Source: Harmothoe impar
Lineage: Eukaryota > Annelida > Polychaeta > Phyllodocida > Polynoidae
Length of the DNA: 64,000 bases
Assembly (NCBI GenBank): GCA_947462335.1
Contig: OX381708.1
Span: 1,116,001 to 1,180,000 of the forward strand
Reading direction: 5' to 3'
The notes beneath the pieces were generated by a model. The model searched no databases. It was not told where the DNA came from and saw nothing but the letters and a program-made list of their open reading frames with translations. Positions 1 through 11,400 of the stretch are shown one piece after another; the stretch's first letter is position 1, and the number at the start of each line of letters is the position of its first letter. The position numbers and the translations under genes are program-made.

Positions 1-93
1 TACACTTACAGGTATCCCACAAGTCCCTGTTTTACACTTACAGGTATCCCACAAGTCCCTGTTTTACACTTACAGGTATCCCACAAGTCCCTG
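1..93 (+). repeat. 33-bp triplication spanning the 3' splice site of the first METTL25 exon
   Basis: Three copies of a 33-bp unit occur back to back. Each holds TTTTACACTTACAG followed by GTATCCCACAAGTCCCTG, that is, the polypyrimidine tract, the AG acceptor and the first 18 coding bases. Only the third copy continues into the rest of the exon. The array may extend left of the window. It gives three tandem candidate acceptors. Confidence 0.85.
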
Positions 94-1829
94 TACTACC
101 GGGCGTTGCTGCAGGTGATGCTACGTGACCTGACGGGAGAGGTGAGTGACGACTGGCACGTCGGCAAGATCTACGCCAAGAGTCACGACTTCACAGACTA
201 CGCCCAACGCGCCCTGAAAAAACTACACATTGACGACGGAGGGAAGGTAAAGGACTTTAACATTTTGTTTGAAAACAAGATGGTTGGCTGTATAGGGAAG
301 AATTCTTGTATGTATTGAGATGTATAATACCAAATATCCTCTTAATAGATGATAAGATTTCCATAAGGTTCTGTGAAACTCTTCTCCTCCTGTTTGATGA
401 TACTTTGATTAAGCCATCTGCAGTGCTGCCACATTATGTAAAACTTTTGGGGAAATTACCCTATAATTTATCTCTAATCATGTTTAATTATTCCTTATGC
501 TTTGAGCTGTTGATACTCAAACCTTGCATTGATCCACCTTCATTGACTGCCTTTACCAGTGGACGCGTGACTTTGTGGAGGGGTATGAAGCCCGGTTTGC
601 GGCGGACCAGGCCCGCCTGACGGCCTTTGTCCAGCTGCGGGCGGCCCTGGCCCCCGTCATAGAGACCTTCATCCTGCTGGACCGCCTGCTGTACCTGCTA
701 CAACAGGTCGGTACACTTCTGTAAGGCCGTTTTATTTTGATAACTTGGACTACGGATCCGCCGCCCAGATTTTTGGCATTTTGCAAAAAAGAAAAAGGTT
801 TTTTGTTTTTCCCTCTGAGAATTTTTGAAATTTTTTACCAAAAAGAAAAAAGTCCCTGTTGACCAGCAAAAGGTGGAATGAGGTCATTCAGATTGGGGAT
901 ATTTCTCAACATACCTTCATTAGATTACTCAAAAATGAGGTTTTCCATGCTCTTTTTTTTGCCTTTTTTTTTGCCTCTGCCATTTGGGAATTTTCGGTAC
1001 TCCAGGTGGTGTGTAAAGCAGCTTTTTCTTTCCCCCCCCCCCTCTGCCCTCCCAAAATATTTACAGTAAAAGCCTGTAATCCAAGTTATCAAAAAAAAGG
1101 GTAGCCTAACTCTACTGCCCCCAGTTCGCGAAGCAAATTTAATCTGCTTGAAGCAGTCAATTTAGCTCCAGCAGATTAGCTTAAGCAGATCCCAGTTCAT
1201 GAAAGGTCACCATTTGCTTGAATATCCAGATAAGCAGATGGCTGGTTTGCTTGACTTTCCAACAGAGCAGCCATCTGCTTGAAAATTTAAGCCCAAAAAT
1301 CTAAGCAGAAACCCAAGCAGTTCAGGTACTTTAATATAAGCTGTTTCGTGACCCGCAACTTTCAAAAAGCTGAGCCTGAGCTTAACATAGCAGATGGGGT
1401 CTGCTTGAGCTTATTATGTTTTATGAACTGGGGCCTGTAGTGGTTTTATAAACTATTGTCTATGAATGATAGTGCTTTGGAAATTTGCAACAAACTCATT
1501 TAGAATAAATGACAACAACTTGGCATAGAGTGATGTAAGACTTAGAGAAGGTCTTGTTTCCTGATTGATATGAGGGTCTTTGAAAGTGAGGGTCTATATT
1601 ATGTAAGTTACTACAATGTATTAGAGAATATCTTTTTTCCTTATGGAGTAGATTGTAGTAAAACAGTTTTCATGTCCTCCTTGTGTCTCCCATCATTCCC
1701 AGAAGGCCACATTGCTGACCTCAGATCTCCCTTGTATTTCAGGAAGTTGTGTCAGAGGCTCATTTAGTGCAGCTGTTTGACCCCGTGACCTCTCCGCGCT
1801 GCTACGGTCTCATTGCCACACGCAGATAA
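76..1829 (+). CDS. METTL25: METTL25-like methyltransferase, last three exons (5' end outside window)
   Basis: Three exons can be joined in phase: 76-246 (57 codons), 560-706 (49 codons) and 1743-1829 (28 codons and TAA). Acceptors are TTACAG/GTA, TACCAG/TGG and TTTCAG/GAA; donors are AAG/GTAAAG and the weaker CAG/GTCGGT. The joined peptide carries hallmarks I recognise from the C-terminus of METTL25: HVGKIYAKS followed by a tyrosine- and lysine-rich ALKKLHID stretch, APVIETFILLDRLLYL, and a final LFDPVTSPRCYGLIA ending in basic residues. In this family the S-adenosylmethionine-binding fold lies upstream, so the catalytic part is not in view. METTL25 is a predicted Rossmann-fold methyltransferase; its substrate is not something I can state. 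The paralogue METTL25B is the main alternative, but the ending fits METTL25 better. The gene converges on the vWA gene on the other strand. Confidence 0.88.
247..559 (+). other. METTL25 intron (between first and second visible exons)
   Basis: AT-rich spacer between the donor AAG/GTAAAG and the acceptor CCTTTACCAG. Short open stretches here have no coding character. I see no repeat. Confidence 0.7.
1117..1434. repeat. MITE-like inverted-repeat element in METTL25 intron
   Basis: The left end GCCCCCAGTTCGCGAAGC and the right end, read on the other strand as GCCCCAGTTCATAAAAC, form imperfect terminal inverted repeats. The interior is studded with both orientations of AAGCAGAT. No coding capacity. 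The remainder of this intron (707-1742) is otherwise featureless, AT-rich and carries T and C homopolymer runs near 950-1050. Confidence 0.55.
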
Positions 1830-2199
1830 TGAATGCTCCCCGTGAGGACGAGATGGCTGTGTAGTTGTGTCGCTCCCTGGTGCAGGACACTGGGAGCTTG
1901 TGCCCACAAGACATTTTTTATGCTATATGCAATTGTTACTGTTCACCAGTCCTTCCATAGAGAGAAGGAGCAAATATTTATATAACATAAATTCTCGTGT
2001 ATTAGCTGTGGGTAATAGAATGTTGTCAAAGTCTACATGTGGGTAGTACAGGGGGGTTTATAACTGTATAACAGTACAGAGTAGCCAGGTGTAGGTTACA
2101 CAATATTCTGTCTGTCTGCATGTAGAGTATACAATATGCGGGTAATATGCGAGAATTTATATCCAGTATTAGAACTTGTGCTATAATGAGGCTCATGCC

Positions 2200-2205
2200 A
2201 ATAAA
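2200..2205 (+). terminator. AATAAA poly(A) signal of METTL25
   Basis: AATAAA 371 bases after the METTL25 stop, followed at a suitable distance by GT-rich sequence. This would give a 3' UTR of about 390 bases. No earlier canonical signal is obvious. Confidence 0.6.
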
Positions 2206-2348
2206 GTGGTTTTCAAACTCAAATACGTTCTCCATGTGGTGATATGTACAAACACTATTGAAGGTAAAGCCAAAGTTAACAACACCTGCAGCAACTTTTT
2301 CTTAAAGCCATGCCCGATGTAGTATATAGACAAAGGTGCAGCAGTTTC

Positions 2349-2462
2349 AGTCTGTTGCCTGGGTTATTTCATGAGTAGACCTCGGGCTGTATTTCACAAG
2401 GCCGTAAGCCGAGTGAAATGTGGCCCGAGGGTCCACAAGTGAAATAACCCCGTCAACAGACT
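2349..2462. repeat. hairpin-forming inverted repeat
   Basis: Arms of about 40 bases (AGTCTGTTG...GGTTATTTCA...CCTCGGGC) are repeated in inverse orientation ending CAACAGACT. A short spacer separates them. Probably a foldback MITE or a terminus of one. Confidence 0.55.
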
Positions 2463-3224
2463 TAATTGAGTGTACCAAAATTATGATAGGGGGGAGCCTA
2501 AAAAGGCTAAAATGACATCTTTCTACGCCGTTCAAATGTAAACAAACCAGCGTTTTGATGACATCACAGGGCAGTGAAATACAAGCATGGGTTATTTCAC
2601 GCGGGTGTGAAAGACTACAATCTTTGGTTAAGTCAATAAGTCGTATTCCATAAAAAATGAAGTATACGTATGTTCTGTTGCTTGGGTGAAACACCTTTGG
2701 ACCCAAGAAGGGATGCACACATTTGGTCTTGGCTCCACCCTTTGTTGTTAAAGAGAAGTTCTATCTGTTAGATGATCTAGATATTCTATTGATATCTGCA
2801 AATAACTGTGCATAGACATAGTTTAATACATTAGGAAGTAGTAAAAGTAAAGAAAGTGACATGTTACATTCTATGGGAAAGCCATTTGAAAACTGATAAC
2901 TATAGCTATAGGAAAATGTTCATTTGGTGGTCATATGAACATGTTTTATTGCCATCTGCAAAGTACTTTAGATTTTAATAGTTGAACACATAATCAAGTA
3001 GGAAATGGGAAAAAAATCACATGCCACGGTGCTCATTTTTCTATAATACTCATTCTAAGAAAGAAAACTTCCTTCTCTATAGATATTCTATATGTTTAAC
3101 CCATGCCATTTGAGTTAGCATCATAGTCTTTTGTCATAAGCTAGGCCTAACAATTCAAAATACATGTAGACAAGACATGCCCCACCCCCCTCTTTTCTGG
3201 AATAAATAACTTCTTTCTATCAAA

Positions 3225-3300
3225 GAAAATATCTTGGAACCTGCTGAGATCCAACACCCAACCTTCTGATTTGAAGGCAGACGTGGTAACGACTGTACTA
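3225..3300 (-). repeat. tRNA-derived SINE remnant
   Basis: On the minus strand the sequence GTCGTTACCACGTCTGCC, CTTCAAATCAGAAG and GGTGTTGGATCTCAGC has the order of a tRNA D arm, anticodon arm (loop around CAA) and B-box. The B-box departs from GGTTCNANNCC and the 5' side is degraded, so this is a SINE head or pseudogene rather than a working tRNA. Confidence 0.45.
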
Positions 3301-3443
3301 GATTTGTACCAACTCTGTTGTCAATGTGTGGAGCTGGTGAGGTTATGCTTCATACACATCTTAAAGGCATGTGCCACGAGAGGGCAGCACAAGCTACGTA
3401 CTGTAATGTCCAGGTTCCACCACAGACTCCTGCAGCAATTCCC

Positions 3444-3819
3444 TTTAAAGTGGGTATATCCGATTTTTCTTCAAATTCTAAATATTGCTGGAATGTATTC
3501 CAAACACTCTAAAAGTATAGTATTTAGAGAATAGAGGTCAATTAAATGTCATCATGGGGTGTTGAAAGGTCACAATGGGATCCAATATCCCCCAAACATG
3601 GGCTTTTCTAGCGTATTTTCAATGGGGGGAATAAAATCGTGCACGCTTTGGTTCCAAAATGACCACATTTTGGGCAATAAAATCTAATTAGAGCAAAATC
3701 AGAGGGAATTAGGGGAAATGGAATAGATAGGAAGTCAAATATATTATTTGTGAACATTCTGACTCATTTTTAGGGAAATCTATTTTTTTGTCCCACACAT
3801 CGGATGTACTAACTTTAAT
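3444..3819. repeat. MITE with TTTAAAGT..GTA.ATCCGAT termini
   Basis: The left end TTTAAAGTGGGTATATCCGA matches the reverse complement of the right end (ATTAAAGTTAGTACATCCGA) at most positions. The interior is AT-rich and noncoding. Confidence 0.55.
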
Positions 3820-4267
3820 ACATTACTTATCCACTGGAGTAAACTAATCTGCATCTAATGTCATTTCAATGGAATAAGAGTAAAACAACACTGATTTTTG
3901 GTAAATATTGCGTTTATATAGCTGCCAAATAGCAAATCAGTCATATGCAAAATATAAAATCATACAGATCAAGCTGTATCATAATCAAACCTGACGTTGG
4001 GTTAAGTATACGTTCTCTGGAGTACACAATGTGGAGATATGTCGTATAACTCGAATAATTAGCGACAAATATAAAATTAAAATAAAAAACATACAAATTA
4101 AATCTGAACCTTATACAAGTTAGACGGTTAATGTAATAGTGGAGGCATCCAACCACAATGTACAGCGTGTGGGTTAAAGATAGGACAATAAGTTAATGTA
4201 TATTACCAGTCAGAAACTTGTACTATTCTCAGTATACAGACACTGGGTGTTGAAATGCAACACAACT

Positions 4268-4493
4268 ATATATAGCCAGGCGTAGAAGCCGCGGCTTGTA
4301 CACAAATCAAAGCCAGCTTTAATTGATACCAAACAAGCCTATATAGGGTGCGGCGTATACAAGGCTTTTTACAAGGCTTTTTCTACTACAGTACTAAAGT
4401 CACCATAATCAGATCCCCTATGTGCCTTATTCTCCCAAGTTGGGGGTGCTGCTTATATGAGGTTCGGCTTATATACGAGAATTTCAGTATTTG
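4268..4493. repeat. TACCGTAAA-family MITE, degenerate copy
   Basis: Shares with 6619-6844 the phrases GTAGAAGCCGCGGCTTGTAC, GCCTATATAGGGTGCGGC and a CGAGAATTT end. The outer left end is eroded. Confidence 0.7.
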
Positions 4494-4977
4494 TTAATTT
4501 ACGGTGCAATGTTATCGTCATTTAGAAGTGTCAAGTGGCAGGTAACACAGCCGCTGCCAATGCCTGAATGAATCGTTGTATATTTCTGACAGCGCTGTGT
4601 AGAATATATTTACAGTCTCTCACCAGGTTAACCTTTCACCTAATCTCCATGTTACATTATATATAAGTAAATAAAGTAGGATGTGATATGTAACAAACAA
4701 CACGATACAATTGAATAGCGATTAAGTAATTTTCCTAGTAATGTGAAATTGCCTCGAAGAGGAGGCTGACTGAAAAGCACATGGGTATGTTTGTAACATG
4801 CGGCAGCCAACACGTGCAGCAGTCCTTAGTCGGAGCCGGACTGCAGTGTAGGTACACCAACATTCAGCCCTATATACATCTTCAGACTGCAGAATCTGTT
4901 GTTGACAATAAAACAGACACTTATACATCAGATGGAGATTCCATGACAAAATTAACCGCAACAAAGAAATAGTTGAG

Positions 4978-5165
4978 TACTGTAAACATGTTATTTCGCG
5001 CTGTACTTATTTTTTGCGAAAATATGTACAGAGCGAATATTTATCCAATATGGTCATACAACTGCTATACTCCAAAATCCGCGAATTTAAATACACGTGA
5101 AAGTGCATTTTGTAGTCAATTCGCGAAAATGTACATGCGCGAAAATATATACGTTTACAGTACTT
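4978..5165. repeat. MITE with TACTGTAAAC termini
   Basis: The left TACTGTAAACATGTTATTTC and right (reverse complement TACTGTAAACGTATATATTT) termini are inverted repeats, and TTCGCG(A)AAA words recur inside. It ends just short of the 3' end of the vWA gene. Confidence 0.65.
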
Positions 5166-5289
5166 AACAATGACCGTATTCGTCTTACACCTGTGTCAAG
5201 GTGTCGTCCTGACACGTAAACACAGAACCGGGCAGTAACACACACAGGCTGCACCAGAGGCACATCTACAGGGCTGATACACTCCTGAT

Positions 5290-5342
5290 GGGCCGGCATG
5301 ATGCACCAATGCAGTGCCAGTGTTGGTGCATCATGCTGCCTG
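5290..5342. repeat. palindromic GCATGATGCACCAATGCA repeat
   Basis: GCATGATGCACCAATGCAGT and GTTGGTGCATCATGC face each other. The same ATGATGCA/TGCATCAT vocabulary recurs at 22917-23000, 29650-29720, 42350-42520 and in the array at 63290-64000. Confidence 0.55.
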
Positions 5343-5456
5343 AAGCTCCTACACACCAGTTAAATCACAGGCTCGCTCTATCCTTCCTATCACACATTTC
5401 CGGGTGGCCCCACGTTCCAGGGTAACACCGTTCCTCCTACCGCCAGTCTCGGGCGT

Positions 5457-8400
5457 CTACTTCCCCCTCCACTTGGCTTGCTTGAGTTGGTAAGCCTTGG
5501 TGGCCAGAGCATCGTCCCGGTCCTTGCTCCGCGTCTCCTTCTGTAACAACAACAACAACAACAATATGAGCAACAACAACAAAATTGACAACAACTTGAA
5601 CAGGACCAAGCAGAAGCTGACATGTGACAAACAATTACAGCGTGTGTGATGTATCACAATTACCAGGTCTCAGAATAACGTCTGTCTGTTCTATGTAGCA
5701 GTAACAGAGTTGGCAGAACTGACCTTCTTCTTCTTGAGCGACATGAAGGCGGCTGAGTAGGCTGAACCAGGCGCCAGGCAGTCGTCCATCTGTAAACAAC
5801 AAGATGGCCGTTACAATCACAACAAAGATGGCCGTTACAATAACAACAAAGATGGCCGTTACGATAACAACAAAGATGGCCGTTACGATAACAACAAAGA
5901 TGGCCGTTACGATAACAACAAAGATGGCCGTTACGATAACAACAAAGATGGCCGTTACGATAACAACAAAGATGGCCGTTACAATAACAACAAAGATGGC
6001 CGTTACGATGACAACAAAGATGGCAGTACACTAGACATTACATAATACAGCCTTTTTTCCCCTTAAATGTCACAAAAAACATGATGCTTATGGGCGATGT
6101 TTTGATACGCACCTACAGCACATTACATTATAGAGAATACCATTTCAATATCAGTTTCATATTTTAACCAGCAATAAGGGCCACAATATAACCATCATAT
6201 TAAACAAGATATCTCTTACTGTAATGGTTCAAAGCAGAATCATAATGGTACTTACATCAAGATTGTTTCCGTACATGCACATTTCACTCTGAAAAAGAAG
6301 GAAAGTTATAGAAGAAGTGTTTGTATGTATATCTATATGTATGTATAAGAGGTGCATGGCTCTATAATGGCTGTTAGGTTATTACATGGCTGATGTGGAC
6401 ATCTCTTATGTTAAGCCTATGGGAGCTTCATATGCCATGGCTGTGATATTGTGATGTAAAAGTGGTTAAACATTATTCTCATTTTTATATTATTATAAAT
6501 CATGTAAAACCGTATTCGACGTAATGAGCGACTGGGCGCTTATAAAATTATTTTTATGGCGTTTTAAGTACTTAAGAGTTTAATTGTCTTCAAAATTAGG
6601 AAATGTGAGCCTTTGTACTACCGTAAATTCTCGCGTAGAAGCCGCGGCTTGTACGCGAGTCAGACTCAGCTTTCTTTTGATACCAAACATGCCTATATAG
6701 GGTGCGGCTTATACGAGAGTTTTTATTAGTATACTACAGTACCAAAATCGCAATATTCAGACCCCCTCTGCGGCTTATATAATTTGTCAGAGTTAGGGGT
6801 GCGGCTTATACGCGAGTTAGGCTTATACGCGAGAATTTACGGTAGTCTGAAAATGCCCCAAAAAGGGAGGGGGCGTTTTTTAGGCTTATTATGTCGAATA
6901 CGGTAGATACGAAAGCCCTCTCAGCGTTATACATGTGCATCGTTCTTCACTCTACGGCCTCGTGTGATTGTTCTTCTCCTCGAGTGATACAACCCAGATG
7001 CAACTCATGAAGAACGATGTAGATATATCACAATATCCTGGGGTTTTGTCTTTTTGGTGTATGTACCTTCAGCCCCTGTACAGTGCCACATACAGGGTGC
7101 ATGGTTCTATAATGCCTGTTTAGTTACATGGATTAAATGCACTGTTTAGTAACATGTTATTTACCTACTTGGTGCATGGTTCTATAAGGCCTGTTTAGTT
7201 ACATGGGTTACATGCACTGTTTAGTAACATGTTATTTACCTGCTGTTGCTGCTGTACAGTGCCATATACAGGGTGCATGGTTCTATGATGCCTGTTTAGT
7301 TACATGGGTTACATGCACTGTTTAGTTACATGGATTACATGTACTGTTAAGTAACATGTTATTTACTTACTTGGTGCATGGTTCTATAATGCCTGTTTAG
7401 TTACATGGGTTACATGCACTGTTTAGTAACATGTAATTTACCTGCTGTTGCTGCTGCAGCTGCTGCTCCAACCCCTGGATGTTGGAGAAGATGCCTCTGT
7501 GCGCAGCCTTCGCCTTCTCATCTCTCCGGTTCTTCTTTCTGTTGAAGAAAACAGAGGCACTGTTACAACACTACACCTAATATTAGAGATGCTGCCCAAC
7601 AGTTTTAACAATTTAGAAATATAGGTGGTAGATATTTCCTAAAATCCCCAATACTTTATAAAATTCACATCCAATTCAATCCAATTCACATTTATTTATC
7701 CTGGGGGATAACTGGACTGGTAGTCCCATGTTGCTACATATATAGCCAACTAACCTTGACCATGATGTTGCTGGTGTGCATTATGTGTGTGCATTATGTG
7801 TGTGCGTTATGTGTGTGCATTATGTGTGTGCGTCATGTGTGTGTATTATGTGTGCATTATGTGAGTGCGTTATGTGTGCGTTGTGTTTGTGCATTATGTG
7901 AGTGTGCATTATGTGAGTGCGTTATGTGTGTGCATTATGTGTGTGCGTTATGTCCGCATTATGTGTGTGCGTTGTGTGTGTGTTATGTGTGTGCATTATG
8001 TGTGTGTTATATGTGTGCATTATTTGTGCGTTATGTGTGTGTGTTTTATGTGTGTGCGCTATGTGTGCGTTATGTGTGTGTGCGTTATGTGTGTGTGTTA
8101 TGTGTATGCGTTGTGTGTGCGTGTTATGTGAGCGTGTTATGTGTGTGCATTATGTGTGTGTGGGTTATGTAGTACTTACATGTACTTCTTGACCATGATG
8201 TTATTGGTGTGTGCGTTGAGGCGGGCTGCGTCGTAGTCTCCCTCCTGTGCCAGGTTGGCGCTCCGCTTAGCTGCGTGCACCCCGAGCACCTCCACGTTCA
8301 TGTCTACAACAACAACAACAACAACAACATTTAGCTGCGTGCACCCCGAGCACCTCCACGTTCATGTCTACAACAACAACAACAACAACATTTAGCTGCG

Positions 8401-11400
8401 TGCACCCCCAGCACCTCCACGTTCATGTCTACAAGGTACAAGACAACCACTCACATACTACACTGATAACGTAGGCCTGTGCACCCAGTGCTGTGCACCC
8501 TTATATCCACAAGTTAAATAATGCAATCTCTTGGCTTTGTCTAGGATTGAATGTTTTGGAAATTTTTGTCTTGCCCTAAAGAGGGTTTAGAAAAAAACTG
8601 GGGACTGAACACAATGGATAATAGATATGGTTAACCATTACAATCACAGCCTCGTCAAAATTTTTTTTTCTAAACCCTCTTTAGGGCAAGACAAAAATTT
8701 CCAAAACATGACTGTTTTCTAGTGATAGTTAATCCGCCTCCTAATTATAAATCTCACCTTAACCGCCGAATGCAAAACCACCTCGGTGGTATATTCTCAT
8801 CTCCAGTATGGGGTTGAGAAGTACCCCCAAAATAAGCAACCCGAGTTAGGGAAGCTTGGCCAAAAAATACTCTCCTAAGTATGCCTGATGAGAACAGTAA
8901 GTTCGAAACCACAGAATCAAGTGGGATATTTGAGACCCATACCAGCTAGGCAGGGTCCTCAAACCCCACTATAAATCCCAATCCCGACACAGACTCCTAG
9001 ACACCAGCCCACATGATGTTAAAGCACTAACACCAATCCCTCTATACACCAGACCAAACCTCTTACAGCTCTGGCCTGCCATCTAGAGGGAGTGACTGGA
9101 ACCACCCACCTGCAGCAAGCAGAGGGAGGAGGTTCACTTGTTGGACTTCCTCCCACAGGGGGAGCTCTATGCCAGATCCACCAATCAGGATGAGTCTTAG
9201 TAATGAGCATGGCATAGAATAGAGGCGGCAAGCAGCTCTGACCAATCAGAGACCACCTCTAAGGCAACATAACAAATGTAAGCCAATAGGGATACAGGTA
9301 CCGAGTGATAGGAGAGGGGATGGAATAGCCACCCCCCTCCTCGGTTCTGGCGGATAATTTGAGATTTATTCTGTGGTCGCGATTCAGCGAGAGCACTACG
9401 CAACGTCAAACACACAGTATTGTCTAGGATTGAAGTAACACATACGTGGGCTCATGGACCATGTCTAGGTGGGGTTGTTCATTGAGTGCAGGGGGGGGGG
9501 GGGGGATTTGGGGCCATTCACTATGAAGAAGTCTCTGCATGAGTTCATGGGTTTTAGTGTTGTATACGATACCTTGCAGTTGATGCATATACTCATATGA
9601 CTTACACTGTTCTACCACCTGCTGGGTGACATGCTGCATAAATGTGTCTGTGTGTGTATCATATGTCATAGTACATGTTATAATAGTTACATAAAGGGGT
9701 CTATATGTGTGTTAGCACACAATACTTACACTGTTCTGCCACCTCCCGCTGCTCTGTGACAGGTTTGGCCTGGGTCACCACTCGCAGGGCCTTAGCCCCG
9801 TCAAGGTCGGTGTAGGTCACCTGCAGCTGGAAGGGCAGCTCTGTAAGGTCACGCAGGTCACGGAGGTCGTCCCGCCCAGAGCTGCCTCCCGCTTCTGCTG
9901 GGGGCGGCACAGACGGGTTCTCTGTTTGATTAAAACAAGTTCAGCTTTGTGAGTTTCAGATTTACTGCATTTTTTTCAGTTATTCTTTTACGCCTTACAA
10001 CATTATCAATTTGAATTTTGTTTTTATTGAACAAAATAATCATTGTTACATTTATAGTATTTATATCTTATGGCTTTAACAAAAGACAGGTCGCATCTTG
10101 GCCAATTTAAAGGCTAATATTAGAGTCAGAGACTGTTAAATCCATCTATAGTTTAATCTAGATTTAGGACATTTCCATCTGAAATTGAGCTGGATTTATG
10201 TTTGATTGTTCAGATGTCTCTTGCGAGATTACAAGCAGTGTATTAGTTACCCTCGGTCATCTCGACTTCTGCCGCGTCCTCCTTGATATCCTTCATCTCC
10301 ACGTCCTTTGTCTTAGGCTTCCTCGGCCTCTCTTTTATACCAAACTCAAAGGTCACCTCTGAGTTCAAGGTCACATTCCCGATGTAGCGGGTGATTTTGT
10401 TGTCGGTGGCTCCTTCCTCACGGATATACCTGGGAGACAAGTGTCATGTTTTATTTCATTGTAACCTTAAGTTGGCCACGTAACACCTGCAAAAGTCCCT
10501 GTTGTCGGTCTGCATACTGCTTTTCCTTACCTTAATGATGATTTCCCAGTTTGGATTCTAATTCATGCTGGACATTTGTATCTTATTTGATATAAAGATT
10601 TCAAAATCATATGTATAGGCTATTACAAAATTATTAACCCGCTTGCCTTTGACTCCTCAATCACAATAGTCAAAACTCTTTCCCTTAGTTTTAGATGAAC
10701 TATCATGGCTGACAATAACTGAGAGGTACTTACAGGCCCCTGTGTGCCACGAAGGTGGCTGTCACGTTGGTCGCGATGATCGGGTCGGCCAGAATACTGC
10801 CGAACTCCTCCGTGAGCCGCAGGGGGTCCACGATGTTAACCTGGCCACCGGTCGCATCAGCCACACGCCCCAACTCCTCCATACGGCAGTCCGTGCCCCT
10901 AATGGAGGTTACCGACACCGACACCCTGCACACACAAACAGGCTGCTTTAACACACAATAACTCCATACGGCAGTCCGTGCCCCTAATGGAGGTTACCGA
11001 CACCCTGCACACACAAACAGGCTGCTTTAACACACAATAACTCCATACGGCAGTCCGTGCCCCTAATGGAGGTTACCGACACCGACACCCTGCACACACA
11101 AACAGGCTGCTTTAACACAAAATAACTCCATACGGCAGTTGGTGCCCCTAATGGATGTAACCGACACCGACACCCTGCACACACAAACAGGCTGCTTTAA
11201 CACACAATAACTCCATACGGCAGTCCGTGCCCTTAATGGAGGTTACCGACACCCTGCACACACAAACAGGCTGCTTTAACATAACTGCACAGTGAGCTGG
11301 TAACATGATGAATATCTAGATAACCCTTAGCTACAGTTATACAAGACTCCCCCCTTAGTTACAGCCCATATGTAAATACAATACTCCCCCCTTAGTTACG

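Larger units (their letters stand above)
2226..5456. other. intergenic DNA between METTL25 and the vWA gene (convergent 3' ends)
   Basis: No convincing coding sequence. It contains several transposon remnants listed separately. Part of the left portion is METTL25 3' flank, and sequence just below 5457 should be the vWA gene 3' UTR, whose poly(A) signal I could not place with confidence. Confidence 0.6.

Noticed and set aside
7756..8192. Cysteine/valine-rich frames in three registers
   Set aside because: Three overlapping frames in a GT-rich array of intron 12 are a composition artefact.
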